Assembly (NCBI GenBank): GCA_910584035.1
Contig: CAJTZR010000080.1
Span: forward strand, 1-9,019
Direction: 5' to 3'
DNA from: an uncultured Christensenella sp.
Lineage (GTDB): Bacteria > Bacillota > Clostridia > Christensenellales > UBA3700
DNA: 9,019 nt
Part shown: piece after piece, positions 1-6,583 of the stretch
Position numbering within the stretch: the stretch's first letter is position 1
How the letters are laid out: each line of letters starts with the position of its first letter
The notes under the pieces: generated by a model
Told to the model about the DNA's origin: nothing
The model's database searches: none
The model's input: the letters and a program-made list of their open reading frames with translations, nothing else
Position numbers and translations under genes: made by a program

Positions 1-33
1 ATTCTATGTAGTGGGAAATAGGAGGTTTTTGCT

Positions 34-2064
34 ATGATAAAAAACATAAAAAGAGCGGGAATAATCTTTTTAGCGATAGCCATTATTTGTCTTATGGCTA
101 TTGGTTGTTTAGTAGCTAATTTAAATAACAATATAGCTAAAGATAGCGGTTTGTATAGTGAACAAAATGTTGAGTTAAAAGCAAATACTAGTGTAAGTAG
201 TGCTGCACCCGATAATCAATATACTTATCATTTGACTTGTGATTGTGCTGTTGGCACACCTTGTGTATGTGGTAAAATGGCACAAATTTGGGAAGAGGGC
301 GTAAAGTTTTCCGCACAGAACAATAAAAATGTAAGGATAATTTTGGATAAAGATTGGCTTGCAAAAGACGATAGCAAAAAGGTTACATCATTTGGTGGTA
401 ATGACGGAGATTATAATCCAGCTTTAAATTATACAGATGAAGCGTTTTTTAATGGACGTCTTTCTATACCAAAAGGTGCAACAATAAGTTTAGATTTAAA
501 TGGACATACAATAGACAGAAGATTGCAAGCATATGATGAAGAGGGTAATTTGACTGGTGATAAAGCAAGACAACAAGGTAATGTCATTGTAATTTTTGCA
601 GGTACATTAAAGTTATATGATGCGTCATACGATGCTGAAATTGTGGAAGAGATTTACCAACAATATAAAGATGACAAAGAAGGTCTATATAATCAATTAA
701 AAAATTTGGAATGTGGTAAGATTACTGGTGGTTCGTGTAGTGCTAGTTCAAGTGGTGGAGGTATTAATGTAAACCAGTTAGGCTCTAAATTTGAAATGTA
801 TGGTGGAATGGTAACTAAAAACTATGCTATTGATGGTGGCGGTATTGCTTGTATGATAAATACTTATTCTTATATTCACAATGGTATTGTTTTTGATAAT
901 TTATCTCAAAATGGCGGTGGTGGTATATATTCAGCAGAGGCTGGAAAAGTTGAAATTATGGGTGGTTTGGTAGCCTTTAATAGAACTTTGGCAACTTCTG
1001 CAACTCAAGGCGGAATTTTTGTTGAAAGTACATTGTCTACAACAATAACAAATACTTATGTTGCATATAATAGTTTTGCTGGAAATGGTGCGGGTATTAA
1101 CATTGAGAGTAGCGGCGTTTCTTATATAAATAATATTGACATTATTTATAATAGTGCTGAGATTGGACATGGCGGTGGTCTAAGGTCAACTGCAAACTCA
1201 AAAATACGTTTTAGTGGTGCCAATGATATTTATGGTAACACTCATTTAGAGGGTAAACTTAACGATTTATTAATAACCGATTATAAGTATGGTAAACTTA
1301 ATATTACTGAACCTTTATCTTTGAAAGAGGGCGGCAGTGGACAAAAAATTAAAGTTTTTAGGACAAAAACTATTGGAACATATAACTATAGTCCATTTGA
1401 GTCAATAACAATAGGCTATTCAAATAAAAATGGCGATATTGACCCGTCAACTATATTTGAAGCGGAAAATGGTCAAACAATATTGAAAGACGGTGAAGTT
1501 GCATTTGATTTTTCTGTTGACTCAGAATACGACTTTACTTATTTGGAAAATAATGAACGCAAGTATTATTATGAAAATGAAAAACTTTTTGGCTACAATG
1601 ATGAGGAAATCGCTAATAAAGTTTTAGGGAAAATCTTGCCAAATACAAGTGTTCATGATTTTATCAAAAATATTGAATTGTTCAATTTTACAGATTTGAA
1701 ATTGTTTAATAATAGCTGTCAAATTTATGGTGAGGGTGCGGATAGTAAATACCAAAGCTTGTTAAACAACGGCTATGAGTTAGCAGTTGGTACTGGTTGG
1801 AGAATAGAGTACACAAAAGAGGAAAATGTTACTCAAATTATTTATTTGTCCGTACTAGGCGACTTAACTGGTGACGGCAAAGTGAATAGTGCAGATGTCA
1901 ATTATTTACGACAAGTAATAACTAATAATAGTTATGAAAATCTGTCTGTGGAACAAAAGCTAGCAGCACTAATAGTAAACAATGGAAAAATACCTACAAG
2001 GACAGACTCTCAAATTATTTGGGAAGTAATTTGTGGTAGAGTAGATATTGTTGAGTTTATTTAG
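34..2064 (+). CDS. Secreted/surface beta-helix protein with C-terminal dockerin-like module
   Basis: 676 residues, complete. The start is set by a strong AGGAGGT ribosome binding site at 20-26, 7 nt before the ATG. Residues 1-8 are basic and 9-30 are hydrophobic, forming a signal peptide or N-terminal anchor; a weak lipobox-like AIGC ends at Cys25. Residues 69-79 carry C-x-C-x5-C-x-C. Residues about 140-410 look like a right-handed parallel beta-helix: Gly-rich turns ending in Ile/Leu recur at residues 244, 271, 298, 328, 355 and 383. Residues about 525-608 resemble the small domain that often precedes dockerins in Firmicutes surface proteins (GTGWRIEY, 586-593). Residues 609-629 match a type I dockerin calcium loop (D610, D614, N618, D621), with Thr612 where Asn/Asp is usual. 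The second loop (645-668) is degenerate. No LPXTG sorting signal is visible. An extracellular adhesin or glycan-binding role is plausible, but no catalytic residues were recognised. It converges on the PFOR gene. Confidence 0.88.
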   Translation: MIKNIKRAGIIFLAIAIICLMAIGCLVANLNNNIAKDSGLYSEQNVELKANTSVSSAAPDNQYTYHLTCDCAVGTPCVCGKMAQIWEEGVKFSAQNNKNVRIILDKDWLAKDDSKKVTSFGGNDGDYNPALNYTDEAFFNGRLSIPKGATISLDLNGHTIDRRLQAYDEEGNLTGDKARQQGNVIVIFAGTLKLYDASYDAEIVEEIYQQYKDDKEGLYNQLKNLECGKITGGSCSASSSGGGINVNQLGSKFEMYGGMVTKNYAIDGGGIACMINTYSYIHNGIVFDNLSQNGGGGIYSAEAGKVEIMGGLVAFNRTLATSATQGGIFVESTLSTTITNTYVAYNSFAGNGAGINIESSGVSYINNIDIIYNSAEIGHGGGLRSTANSKIRFSGANDIYGNTHLEGKLNDLLITDYKYGKLNITEPLSLKEGGSGQKIKVFRTKTIGTYNYSPFESITIGYSNKNGDIDPSTIFEAENGQTILKDGEVAFDFSVDSEYDFTYLENNERKYYYENEKLFGYNDEEIANKVLGKILPNTSVHDFIKNIELFNFTDLKLFNNSCQIYGEGADSKYQSLLNNGYELAVGTGWRIEYTKEENVTQIIYLSVLGDLTGDGKVNSADVNYLRQVITNNSYENLSVEQKLAALIVNNGKIPTRTDSQIIWEVICGRVDIVEFI

Positions 2065-2173
2065 TAAATAAACTATAAAACAAACAATATTATAACTGGC
2101 AAATTATAGTTCTAATAATGTAAAGTTTTAAGAATATGAAAAGATTTTTTTAATTTGTGGTTCTGTATCGGAC

Positions 2174-2238
2174 TTTAGGTAGGCTTGCTCGAACTCTAAC
2201 AAAAATGCGTTTACGCAAGCCAACCTAAATTCTTTTTT
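2174..2238 (+). terminator. Long imperfect hairpin followed by T-run; possible terminator of the surface-protein gene
   Basis: The left arm 2174-2188 (TTTAGGTAGGCTTGC) pairs with 2215-2229 (GCAAGCCAACCTAAA) at 14 of 15 positions; the only mismatch is A2181/A2222. The loop is 26 nt and contains a second small dyad, GCGT/ACGC, at 2207-2216. The right arm runs into a T-rich tract at 2230-2238. This fits a Rho-independent terminator, but the stem starts about 110 nt after the stop codon and the loop is unusually long. It could instead be a repeat-element remnant. Confidence 0.45.
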
Positions 2239-2390
2239 GTCTTGGTTAAGTTTGATTGTTAAAATATTAATTTTAATTTTTAATTTAAAAAGTTGTTTGT
2301 GCAACCTAGATTCCTTAGTACAATGTTAAAAGATTAATATTTTATATTTTGATTATTTATAATATATATTGATATGTTTAAATTAAAAAG

Positions 2391-2426
2391 ACCTTAAACA
2401 AACAAGATACCAGTTGGTATCTTGTT
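2391..2426 (-). terminator. Rho-independent terminator of the PFOR gene
   Basis: An 11-bp perfect stem (2401-2411 with 2416-2426, AACAAGATACC/GGTATCTTGTT) has a 4-nt loop. Read on the minus strand it is followed by the T-rich TGTTTAAGGTCTTTTT. It begins 36 nt downstream of the PFOR stop codon. The plus-strand flank is also T-rich, so it may work in both directions and stop read-through from the converging surface-protein gene. Confidence 0.8.
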
Positions 2427-2461
2427 GTTATTTAAATATTGATTTTAAATTACTTAATATT

Positions 2462-5400
2462 TTATTTGTAAACTTCTACTAATTTTTTGTATAAATTATA
2501 TCTTTGCATTGCGGAATTATAGTTTTCTTCAAGTAAGCTATCATATTGTTCTGGGTTAGTTCGCTTTAAACTTGCAAATCTATTTTCACTTTGCAAAAAT
2601 TCTTTGTAATTGCCTTTTGGTTCTTTTGAATCTAAAATAAATTTATTTGCGGTTAATGTTGGGTTAAAGCGTAGTAAATTCCAATATCCACATTCCACAG
2701 CGAGCTTTTGTTCAAGTACGCAGTTACTCATATTTATGCCGTGACTAATACAAGGTGAGTATGCAATTATCAATGACACGCCGTTGTAGGCTTCAGCCTC
2801 ATTAAACACTTTTAAACATTGATTCATATTAGCACCTAATGCAACAGTGGCAACATATACATTTTGATAATTAATTGCCATAAGTGCTAAGTCTTTTTTA
2901 GATGTCTTTTTGCCATCCTCTGCAAATTTTGCCACAGCACCTATATTGGTAGCTTTACTTGCTTGACCGCCAGTGTTCGAGTAAACCTCTGTATCCAAAA
3001 CCAGAATGTTTACATCAGCACCACTTGCTAAAATATGGTCAAGTCCACCATAACCAATATCATATGCCCAACCATCGCCACCAATTATCCAAATAGATTT
3101 TTTACTAATTGCGTCCTTATCTTTTTCAATATAAGATAGCAGTTCTTTGTGATAATTATCCTTACAATTATCCAACATATTTTGTATATTGTCATATAGC
3201 ATTTTACTATGTTGTAATGTTAAGTTTTTATCGTCAAAAGTTTTTAGCCAATTAGTTAAAATTTCATTTTCATATCGATTTTCGACTAGTTTTTGTGCAA
3301 TTAAACGCAAATTGTCTCTACGATTAAGTTCGCCTAATTTTAAACCAAAGCCAAACTCTGCATTATCCTCAAACAAACTATTTGCCCAAGCTGGACCAAA
3401 GCCGTCTTTAGTTTTTGTGAACGGGCAAGTAGGTGCACTACCACCATAAATTGAGGAGCAACCAGTAGCATTTGCAATAATCATATCCTCACCAAAAAGA
3501 GTAGTTGCAAGTTTTACATATGGTGTTTCGCCACAGCCAGCACAAGCACCAGAAAACTCAAATAATGGCTTGGCAAATTGACTACTTTTAATCTGTGTCT
3601 TATTAATAAATTCCGCTTTGTTTTGATAGTCTTGTGCAAATTCCCAGTTTTCTTTTTCCTCAATAGCTTTTTGAGATAAAGGTTTGTATTCAAGTGCTTT
3701 TGGAGTTGCAGGGCAGGTGTTTATACAACTACCACAACCAGTGCAGTCAAGCGGACTGATTTGCAGGCGGAATAGCATATCTTTTGGTATGTTTGAGTTT
3801 ATTCTGTCAAAAGTATTTGGTACTGCTTGATTGTTGTCTGTCAAAATTGGGCGTATGCAAGCGTGTGGACAAGCCAATGCACATTGATTGCATTGTATAC
3901 AATTTTCCTTTATCCAACTTGCAACAATAGTTGATATTCCACGCTTTTCATACCTTGTAGTGGCAGTAGGAACTACGCCGTCTGGTGAAAAACTGCTTAC
4001 TTTTAAATAATCGCCTTTGCCAGCAAGTATAGGAGCTGCAAATTTGTCAAAGTATTTATCCCCAGAGGTTGCAATATTTTCTTTATTTGCCAAGTTCGAC
4101 CATTCTTTTGGAATATCAACTTTAACAAGGTGTTCAGTTGCTTTTATTATGGCATCACAATTCATTTTTACAACTTTTTCACCTTTTTTGGCAAAAGTCT
4201 TTGTGGTATATTCAATCATTAACTTTTGTGCCATATCGTATGGTATAATATTTGCAAGTTTAAAAAAGCAAGCTTGCATAATAGTGTTTATCCTACCGCC
4301 TAAACCTAACTCCTTAGCTATGGAATAGGCGTTTATAATATAAAAGCTTATGTTGTTTTTGCTAAGATATACTTTGATTGAGTTAGGCAGAGTTTGCATT
4401 ACCTCTTGTAAACTTTTGTCAGTGTTTAATAAAAATGTTCCTTTTTCCTTAATTGACTGAACAATTTCATATCTTCCTAAAAAACTTGGATTATGACACG
4501 CAACAAAGTCTGCTTTTTCAATTAGATAACTGCTTTTGATAGGTGAGTCACCAAATCGCAAATGCGAGGTAGTAAGTCCGCCCGACTTTTTACTATCATA
4601 TGCAAAGTAGGCTTGAGCGAATTTGTCAGTATTGTCACCAATTATTTTTATGCTGTTTTTATTTGCACCAACTGTGCCGTCCGAACCTAAACCATAAAAT
4701 TTGCAAGAAATACAATCGTTGGGCGAGGTGTCAAGATATTCTTTAACCGCTAGTGAATTGTTTGTTACATCATCTTCAATACCAATAGTAAAATGGTTTT
4801 TGCCATTTTCGTGCATATTGTCAAATACTGCCTTAACCATTGACGGAGTAAATTCTTTAGAACTTATTCCGTATCTGCCAGCAAATAGTTTTATATCTGT
4901 TTTGCCAGCCTCTTGTAGAGTTGTTAAGACATCAAGATATAACGGGTCGCCAGTAGCACCAGTTTCTTTTGTTCGGTCAAGTATAGTAATATATTTGCAA
5001 CTATTAGGTATAAGGTGCAATAATTCCTCTTTTGGAAAAGGTCTGTAAAGCCTTATTTTTATAACGCCAACAGAGTCGCCGTTCTTATTTAAATATTCCG
5101 CCGTTTCAACAGCTGTATCACCACCGCTACCCATAATAACTACGATTTTCGTAGGGTTTTTGTGTCCAAAGTAGTCAACTAGCCCATATTTTCTGCCAGT
5201 AATTTGGTAAAGTTTATCCATATAAAAAGTTGTAATTGTGGGTAGCTTTTTATAAAAAATCTCTCTAGCTTCCATATTTTGAAAGTAGCAGTCTGGGTTT
5301 TGAGTAGTGCCTTTTGCTGTTGGATTTAGAGGTGATAGAGCTTTATTGCGAAAACTTACTATTGCGTCCCAATCTAAAATTTTGTTTATATCGTTATAAT

Positions 5401-5956
5401 CGATATTGTAAATTTTTTGTATCTCGTGCGAAGTTCTAAACCCATCAAAAAAGTGCATAAATGGTATTGATGATTGTATGCTTGCAAGGTGTGCAACTAA
5501 CGCCATATCCATACACTCTTGCACATTAGATGAGGCTAGCATTGCAAAGCCAGTCTGTCTTGCGGACATAACATCGGAATGGTCACCAAAAATGCTAAGT
5601 GCGTGAGTGGCTATTGTTCGAGCGGTTACGTGCATAACTGCTGGCAACATTTCTCCTGCCATTTTGTACATATTAGGTAACATAAGCAAAAGACCTTGTG
5701 AGGAGGTAAATGTAGTAGCAAGTGAGCCAGTTGATAATACTCCGTGCATAGCAGCACTTGCACCCGCTTCTGATTGTAATTCGTACATTTTGAGTGTGTT
5801 TCCAAAAATATTCTTAACACCTTTTAATCGCATACTATCGCAGTTTTCGGCCATCGGTGATGATGGAGTAATTGGATAAACTGTTGCCACTTCACTTAAA
5901 TAATAAGCTATTTTAGCACAAGCCTCATTGCCGTCAATTGTTATCATTTTGCTCAT
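2462..5956 (-). CDS. nifJ: Pyruvate:ferredoxin (flavodoxin) oxidoreductase, single-chain
   Basis: 1164 residues, about the usual length for the homodimeric enzyme. It catalyses pyruvate + CoA + oxidised ferredoxin to acetyl-CoA + CO2 + reduced ferredoxin in the cytoplasm. Domains in order: the N-terminal thiamine-diphosphate/substrate domain (about 10-245) with YPITPSSPMAE at 27-37; the CoA-binding-type domain II (about 265-370); the gamma domain (about 415-610, GLGSDGTVGANK); the EKR domain with E670-K671-R672; the two-cluster ferredoxin domain, with C686/C689/C692/C696 and C738/C741/C744/C748; and the C-terminal thiamine-diphosphate domain with GDG at 960-962 and NTGGQ at 994-998. C805, C808, C833 and C1069 match the four ligands of the proximal [4Fe-4S] cluster. 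No key residue is missing. The start follows AAGAGG at 5968-5963, 6 nt upstream. It is apparently monocistronic, transcribed away from malQ. The acceptor (ferredoxin or flavodoxin) cannot be told from the sequence. Confidence 0.98.
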   Translation of the reverse strand: MSKMITIDGNEACAKIAYYLSEVATVYPITPSSPMAENCDSMRLKGVKNIFGNTLKMYELQSEAGASAAMHGVLSTGSLATTFTSSQGLLLMLPNMYKMAGEMLPAVMHVTARTIATHALSIFGDHSDVMSARQTGFAMLASSNVQECMDMALVAHLASIQSSIPFMHFFDGFRTSHEIQKIYNIDYNDINKILDWDAIVSFRNKALSPLNPTAKGTTQNPDCYFQNMEAREIFYKKLPTITTFYMDKLYQITGRKYGLVDYFGHKNPTKIVVIMGSGGDTAVETAEYLNKNGDSVGVIKIRLYRPFPKEELLHLIPNSCKYITILDRTKETGATGDPLYLDVLTTLQEAGKTDIKLFAGRYGISSKEFTPSMVKAVFDNMHENGKNHFTIGIEDDVTNNSLAVKEYLDTSPNDCISCKFYGLGSDGTVGANKNSIKIIGDNTDKFAQAYFAYDSKKSGGLTTSHLRFGDSPIKSSYLIEKADFVACHNPSFLGRYEIVQSIKEKGTFLLNTDKSLQEVMQTLPNSIKVYLSKNNISFYIINAYSIAKELGLGGRINTIMQACFFKLANIIPYDMAQKLMIEYTTKTFAKKGEKVVKMNCDAIIKATEHLVKVDIPKEWSNLANKENIATSGDKYFDKFAAPILAGKGDYLKVSSFSPDGVVPTATTRYEKRGISTIVASWIKENCIQCNQCALACPHACIRPILTDNNQAVPNTFDRINSNIPKDMLFRLQISPLDCTGCGSCINTCPATPKALEYKPLSQKAIEEKENWEFAQDYQNKAEFINKTQIKSSQFAKPLFEFSGACAGCGETPYVKLATTLFGEDMIIANATGCSSIYGGSAPTCPFTKTKDGFGPAWANSLFEDNAEFGFGLKLGELNRRDNLRLIAQKLVENRYENEILTNWLKTFDDKNLTLQHSKMLYDNIQNMLDNCKDNYHKELLSYIEKDKDAISKKSIWIIGGDGWAYDIGYGGLDHILASGADVNILVLDTEVYSNTGGQASKATNIGAVAKFAEDGKKTSKKDLALMAINYQNVYVATVALGANMNQCLKVFNEAEAYNGVSLIIAYSPCISHGINMSNCVLEQKLAVECGYWNLLRFNPTLTANKFILDSKEPKGNYKEFLQSENRFASLKRTNPEQYDSLLEENYNSAMQRYNLYKKLVEVYK

Positions 5957-6013
5957 AATATACCTCTTTATTGTTATAATTCTTTAATGCTAAATTTTGT
6001 GTTTTTTAGCTAT

Positions 6014-6042
6014 ATATTAAAGTTTAATTGTTTTTTATTCAA
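6014..6042 (-). promoter_or_regulatory. Predicted sigma-70-type promoter of the PFOR gene
   Basis: On the minus strand, TTGAAT (6042-6037) and TAATAT (6019-6014) are separated by 17 nt. The predicted start is near 6007, giving a 5' UTR of about 50 nt that contains the ribosome binding site. The surroundings are very AT-rich, so chance matches are possible. Confidence 0.5.
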
Positions 6043-6113
6043 ATTATTGCCTTTTGATAGGGCTTTATTCTAATAAAATAGGCTAATTTGTCGATAAAAA
6101 TTGATATTTGGTA

Positions 6114-6142
6114 TTGATTTTTTTAAAATTATGGTTTATAAT
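6114..6142 (+). promoter_or_regulatory. Strong predicted rightward promoter far upstream of malQ
   Basis: TTGATT (6114-6119) and a perfect TATAAT (6137-6142) are separated by exactly 17 nt, predicting a start at A6149. That is about 435 nt before the malQ ATG. The transcript would therefore be either a long malQ leader carrying the structured segment 6170-6414 or a separate small RNA. Confidence 0.55.
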
Positions 6143-6169
6143 AAACTTATAACTAAATATGGACAATTA

Positions 6170-6414
6170 ATTGATAAAGAATAAAATGGGGATAAGTTAT
6201 AGCATTATCAATCATTAGAAAGTGGAATATATCAATTTTGGCGATTTTGAAAAAAGGAATTTTGACTATGCCAAAAATTTGTATTATCGTAAGCTGTAGT
6301 CAAGCGACACGTAGTGGCATTTGACATCAGCAATTGTTAATTCAAACAAGAAGTGCTTGTGTAAGCAAGTTGTATTGCACTTGCAATACAAAATTTTAAG
6401 GTAACTTAAAATTT
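6170..6414 (+). other. Hairpin-dense segment: candidate structured leader, small RNA or intergenic repeat
   Basis: Perfect or near-perfect inverted repeats follow each other: 6170-6177/6205-6212 (8 bp), 6236-6242/6270-6276 (7 bp), 6299-6310/6314-6325 (9 Watson-Crick plus 1 G-T pair of 12, 3-nt loop), 6354-6358/6363-6367 (5 bp), 6370-6378/6383-6391 (9 bp, 4-nt loop) and 6391-6400/6405-6414 (10 bp, 4-nt loop). An alternative 6-bp pairing, 6365-6370 with 6379-6384, excludes two of these. An ATG at 6268 with AGGA 9 nt upstream opens an 18-codon frame ending at 6324. I recognise no known riboswitch, tmRNA, 6S, SRP or RNase P signature. No clear T-run follows the last hairpin, so it is not an ordinary terminator. 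Confidence 0.4.
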
Positions 6415-6476
6415 ACTTCCTATAGTTTATATTATATATAATTGAAAAAAATTGATATAATTAAATAGTATCTAAT

Positions 6477-6492
6477 AAGTTTGCATAAACTT
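6477..6492. promoter_or_regulatory. Perfect dyad, possible operator upstream of malQ
   Basis: AAGTTT-GCAT-AAACTT is a perfect 6+6 inverted repeat about 100 nt before the malQ start and 14 nt upstream of the predicted -35. Its size suits a dimeric regulator. It lacks the central CG of the usual LacI-family/CcpA sites, so no regulator family is assigned. In such AT-rich DNA a chance origin is possible. Confidence 0.25.
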
Positions 6493-6506
6493 TATAAGAT
6501 AATGAT

Positions 6507-6534
6507 TTGATTAACTTACATTAAAAAGTATAAA
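6507..6534 (+). promoter_or_regulatory. Predicted malQ-proximal promoter
   Basis: TTGATT (6507-6512) and TATAAA (6529-6534) are separated by 16 nt. The predicted start is near 6541, giving a leader of about 43 nt with the ribosome binding site at its end. The -10 is weaker than that of the promoter at 6114-6142. Confidence 0.4.
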
Positions 6535-6573
6535 TATAATTAAAATATCAAATAAAAATAGTAAAATAAAGTT

Positions 6574-6578
6574 GGGAG
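6574..6578 (+). promoter_or_regulatory. malQ ribosome binding site that decides the start
   Basis: GGGAG lies 5 nt before the ATG at 6584. An in-frame TTG at 6572 would give a protein four residues longer, but it sits immediately upstream of this site and has no ribosome binding site of its own. The family's usual N-terminus (basic residue, then SG-x-L) begins at the ATG. Confidence 0.8.
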
Positions 6579-6583
6579 AAATT

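Larger units (their letters stand above)
2065..2461. other. Convergent intergenic region, 397 nt
   Basis: No gene is supported here. It lies between the 3' ends of the surface-protein gene and the PFOR gene. It holds a weak 8-bp inverted repeat (2071-2078 with 2104-2111, 25-nt loop), a long imperfect hairpin (2174-2229) and the strong hairpin at 2401-2426. The stretch 2240-2395 is very AT-rich, with only short dyads such as 2292-2295/2302-2305, and no coding signal is seen on either strand. Confidence 0.7.
5957..6583. other. Divergent intergenic region between PFOR gene and malQ, 627 nt
   Basis: No gene is firmly supported. From left to right it contains the PFOR ribosome binding site and promoter (to 6042), a rightward promoter (6114-6142), a run of inverted repeats with a possible 18-codon ORF (6170-6414), a perfect 6+6 dyad (6477-6492), and the malQ-proximal promoter and ribosome binding site (6507-6578). 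It is much longer than needed for two divergent promoters. Part of it (about 6290-6390) looks less AT-rich than its flanks. Confidence 0.7.

Noticed and set aside
931..1170. Open frame of 79 codons antisense to the surface-protein gene
   Set aside because: It lies within the beta-helix coding region, with low-complexity Asn/Ser/Cys-rich translation and no recognisable domain. It is a shadow of the repetitive coding strand.
3189..5879. Four rightward open frames (3189-3449, 4017-4328, 4701-5048, 5607-5879) and one leftward frame (5626-5820) inside the PFOR gene
   Set aside because: The PFOR frame is intact from end to end with every expected motif. These frames overlap it completely and their translations match nothing recognisable.
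6286..6420. Leftward open reading in 6286-6420, rich in Cys and His when translated
   Set aside because: It has no ATG, no ribosome binding site and coincides with overlapping palindromes; the openness is explained by the repeat structure.
6442..6471. Possible promoter TTGAAA-18-TAGTAT upstream of malQ
   Set aside because: The -10 match is poor and the area is almost entirely A/T; the pairs at 6114-6142 and 6507-6534 are better.
6572..6583. TTG start for malQ at 6572
   Set aside because: It would place the ribosome binding site GGGAG inside the coding sequence; the ATG at 6584 has correct spacing and gives the family-typical N-terminus.
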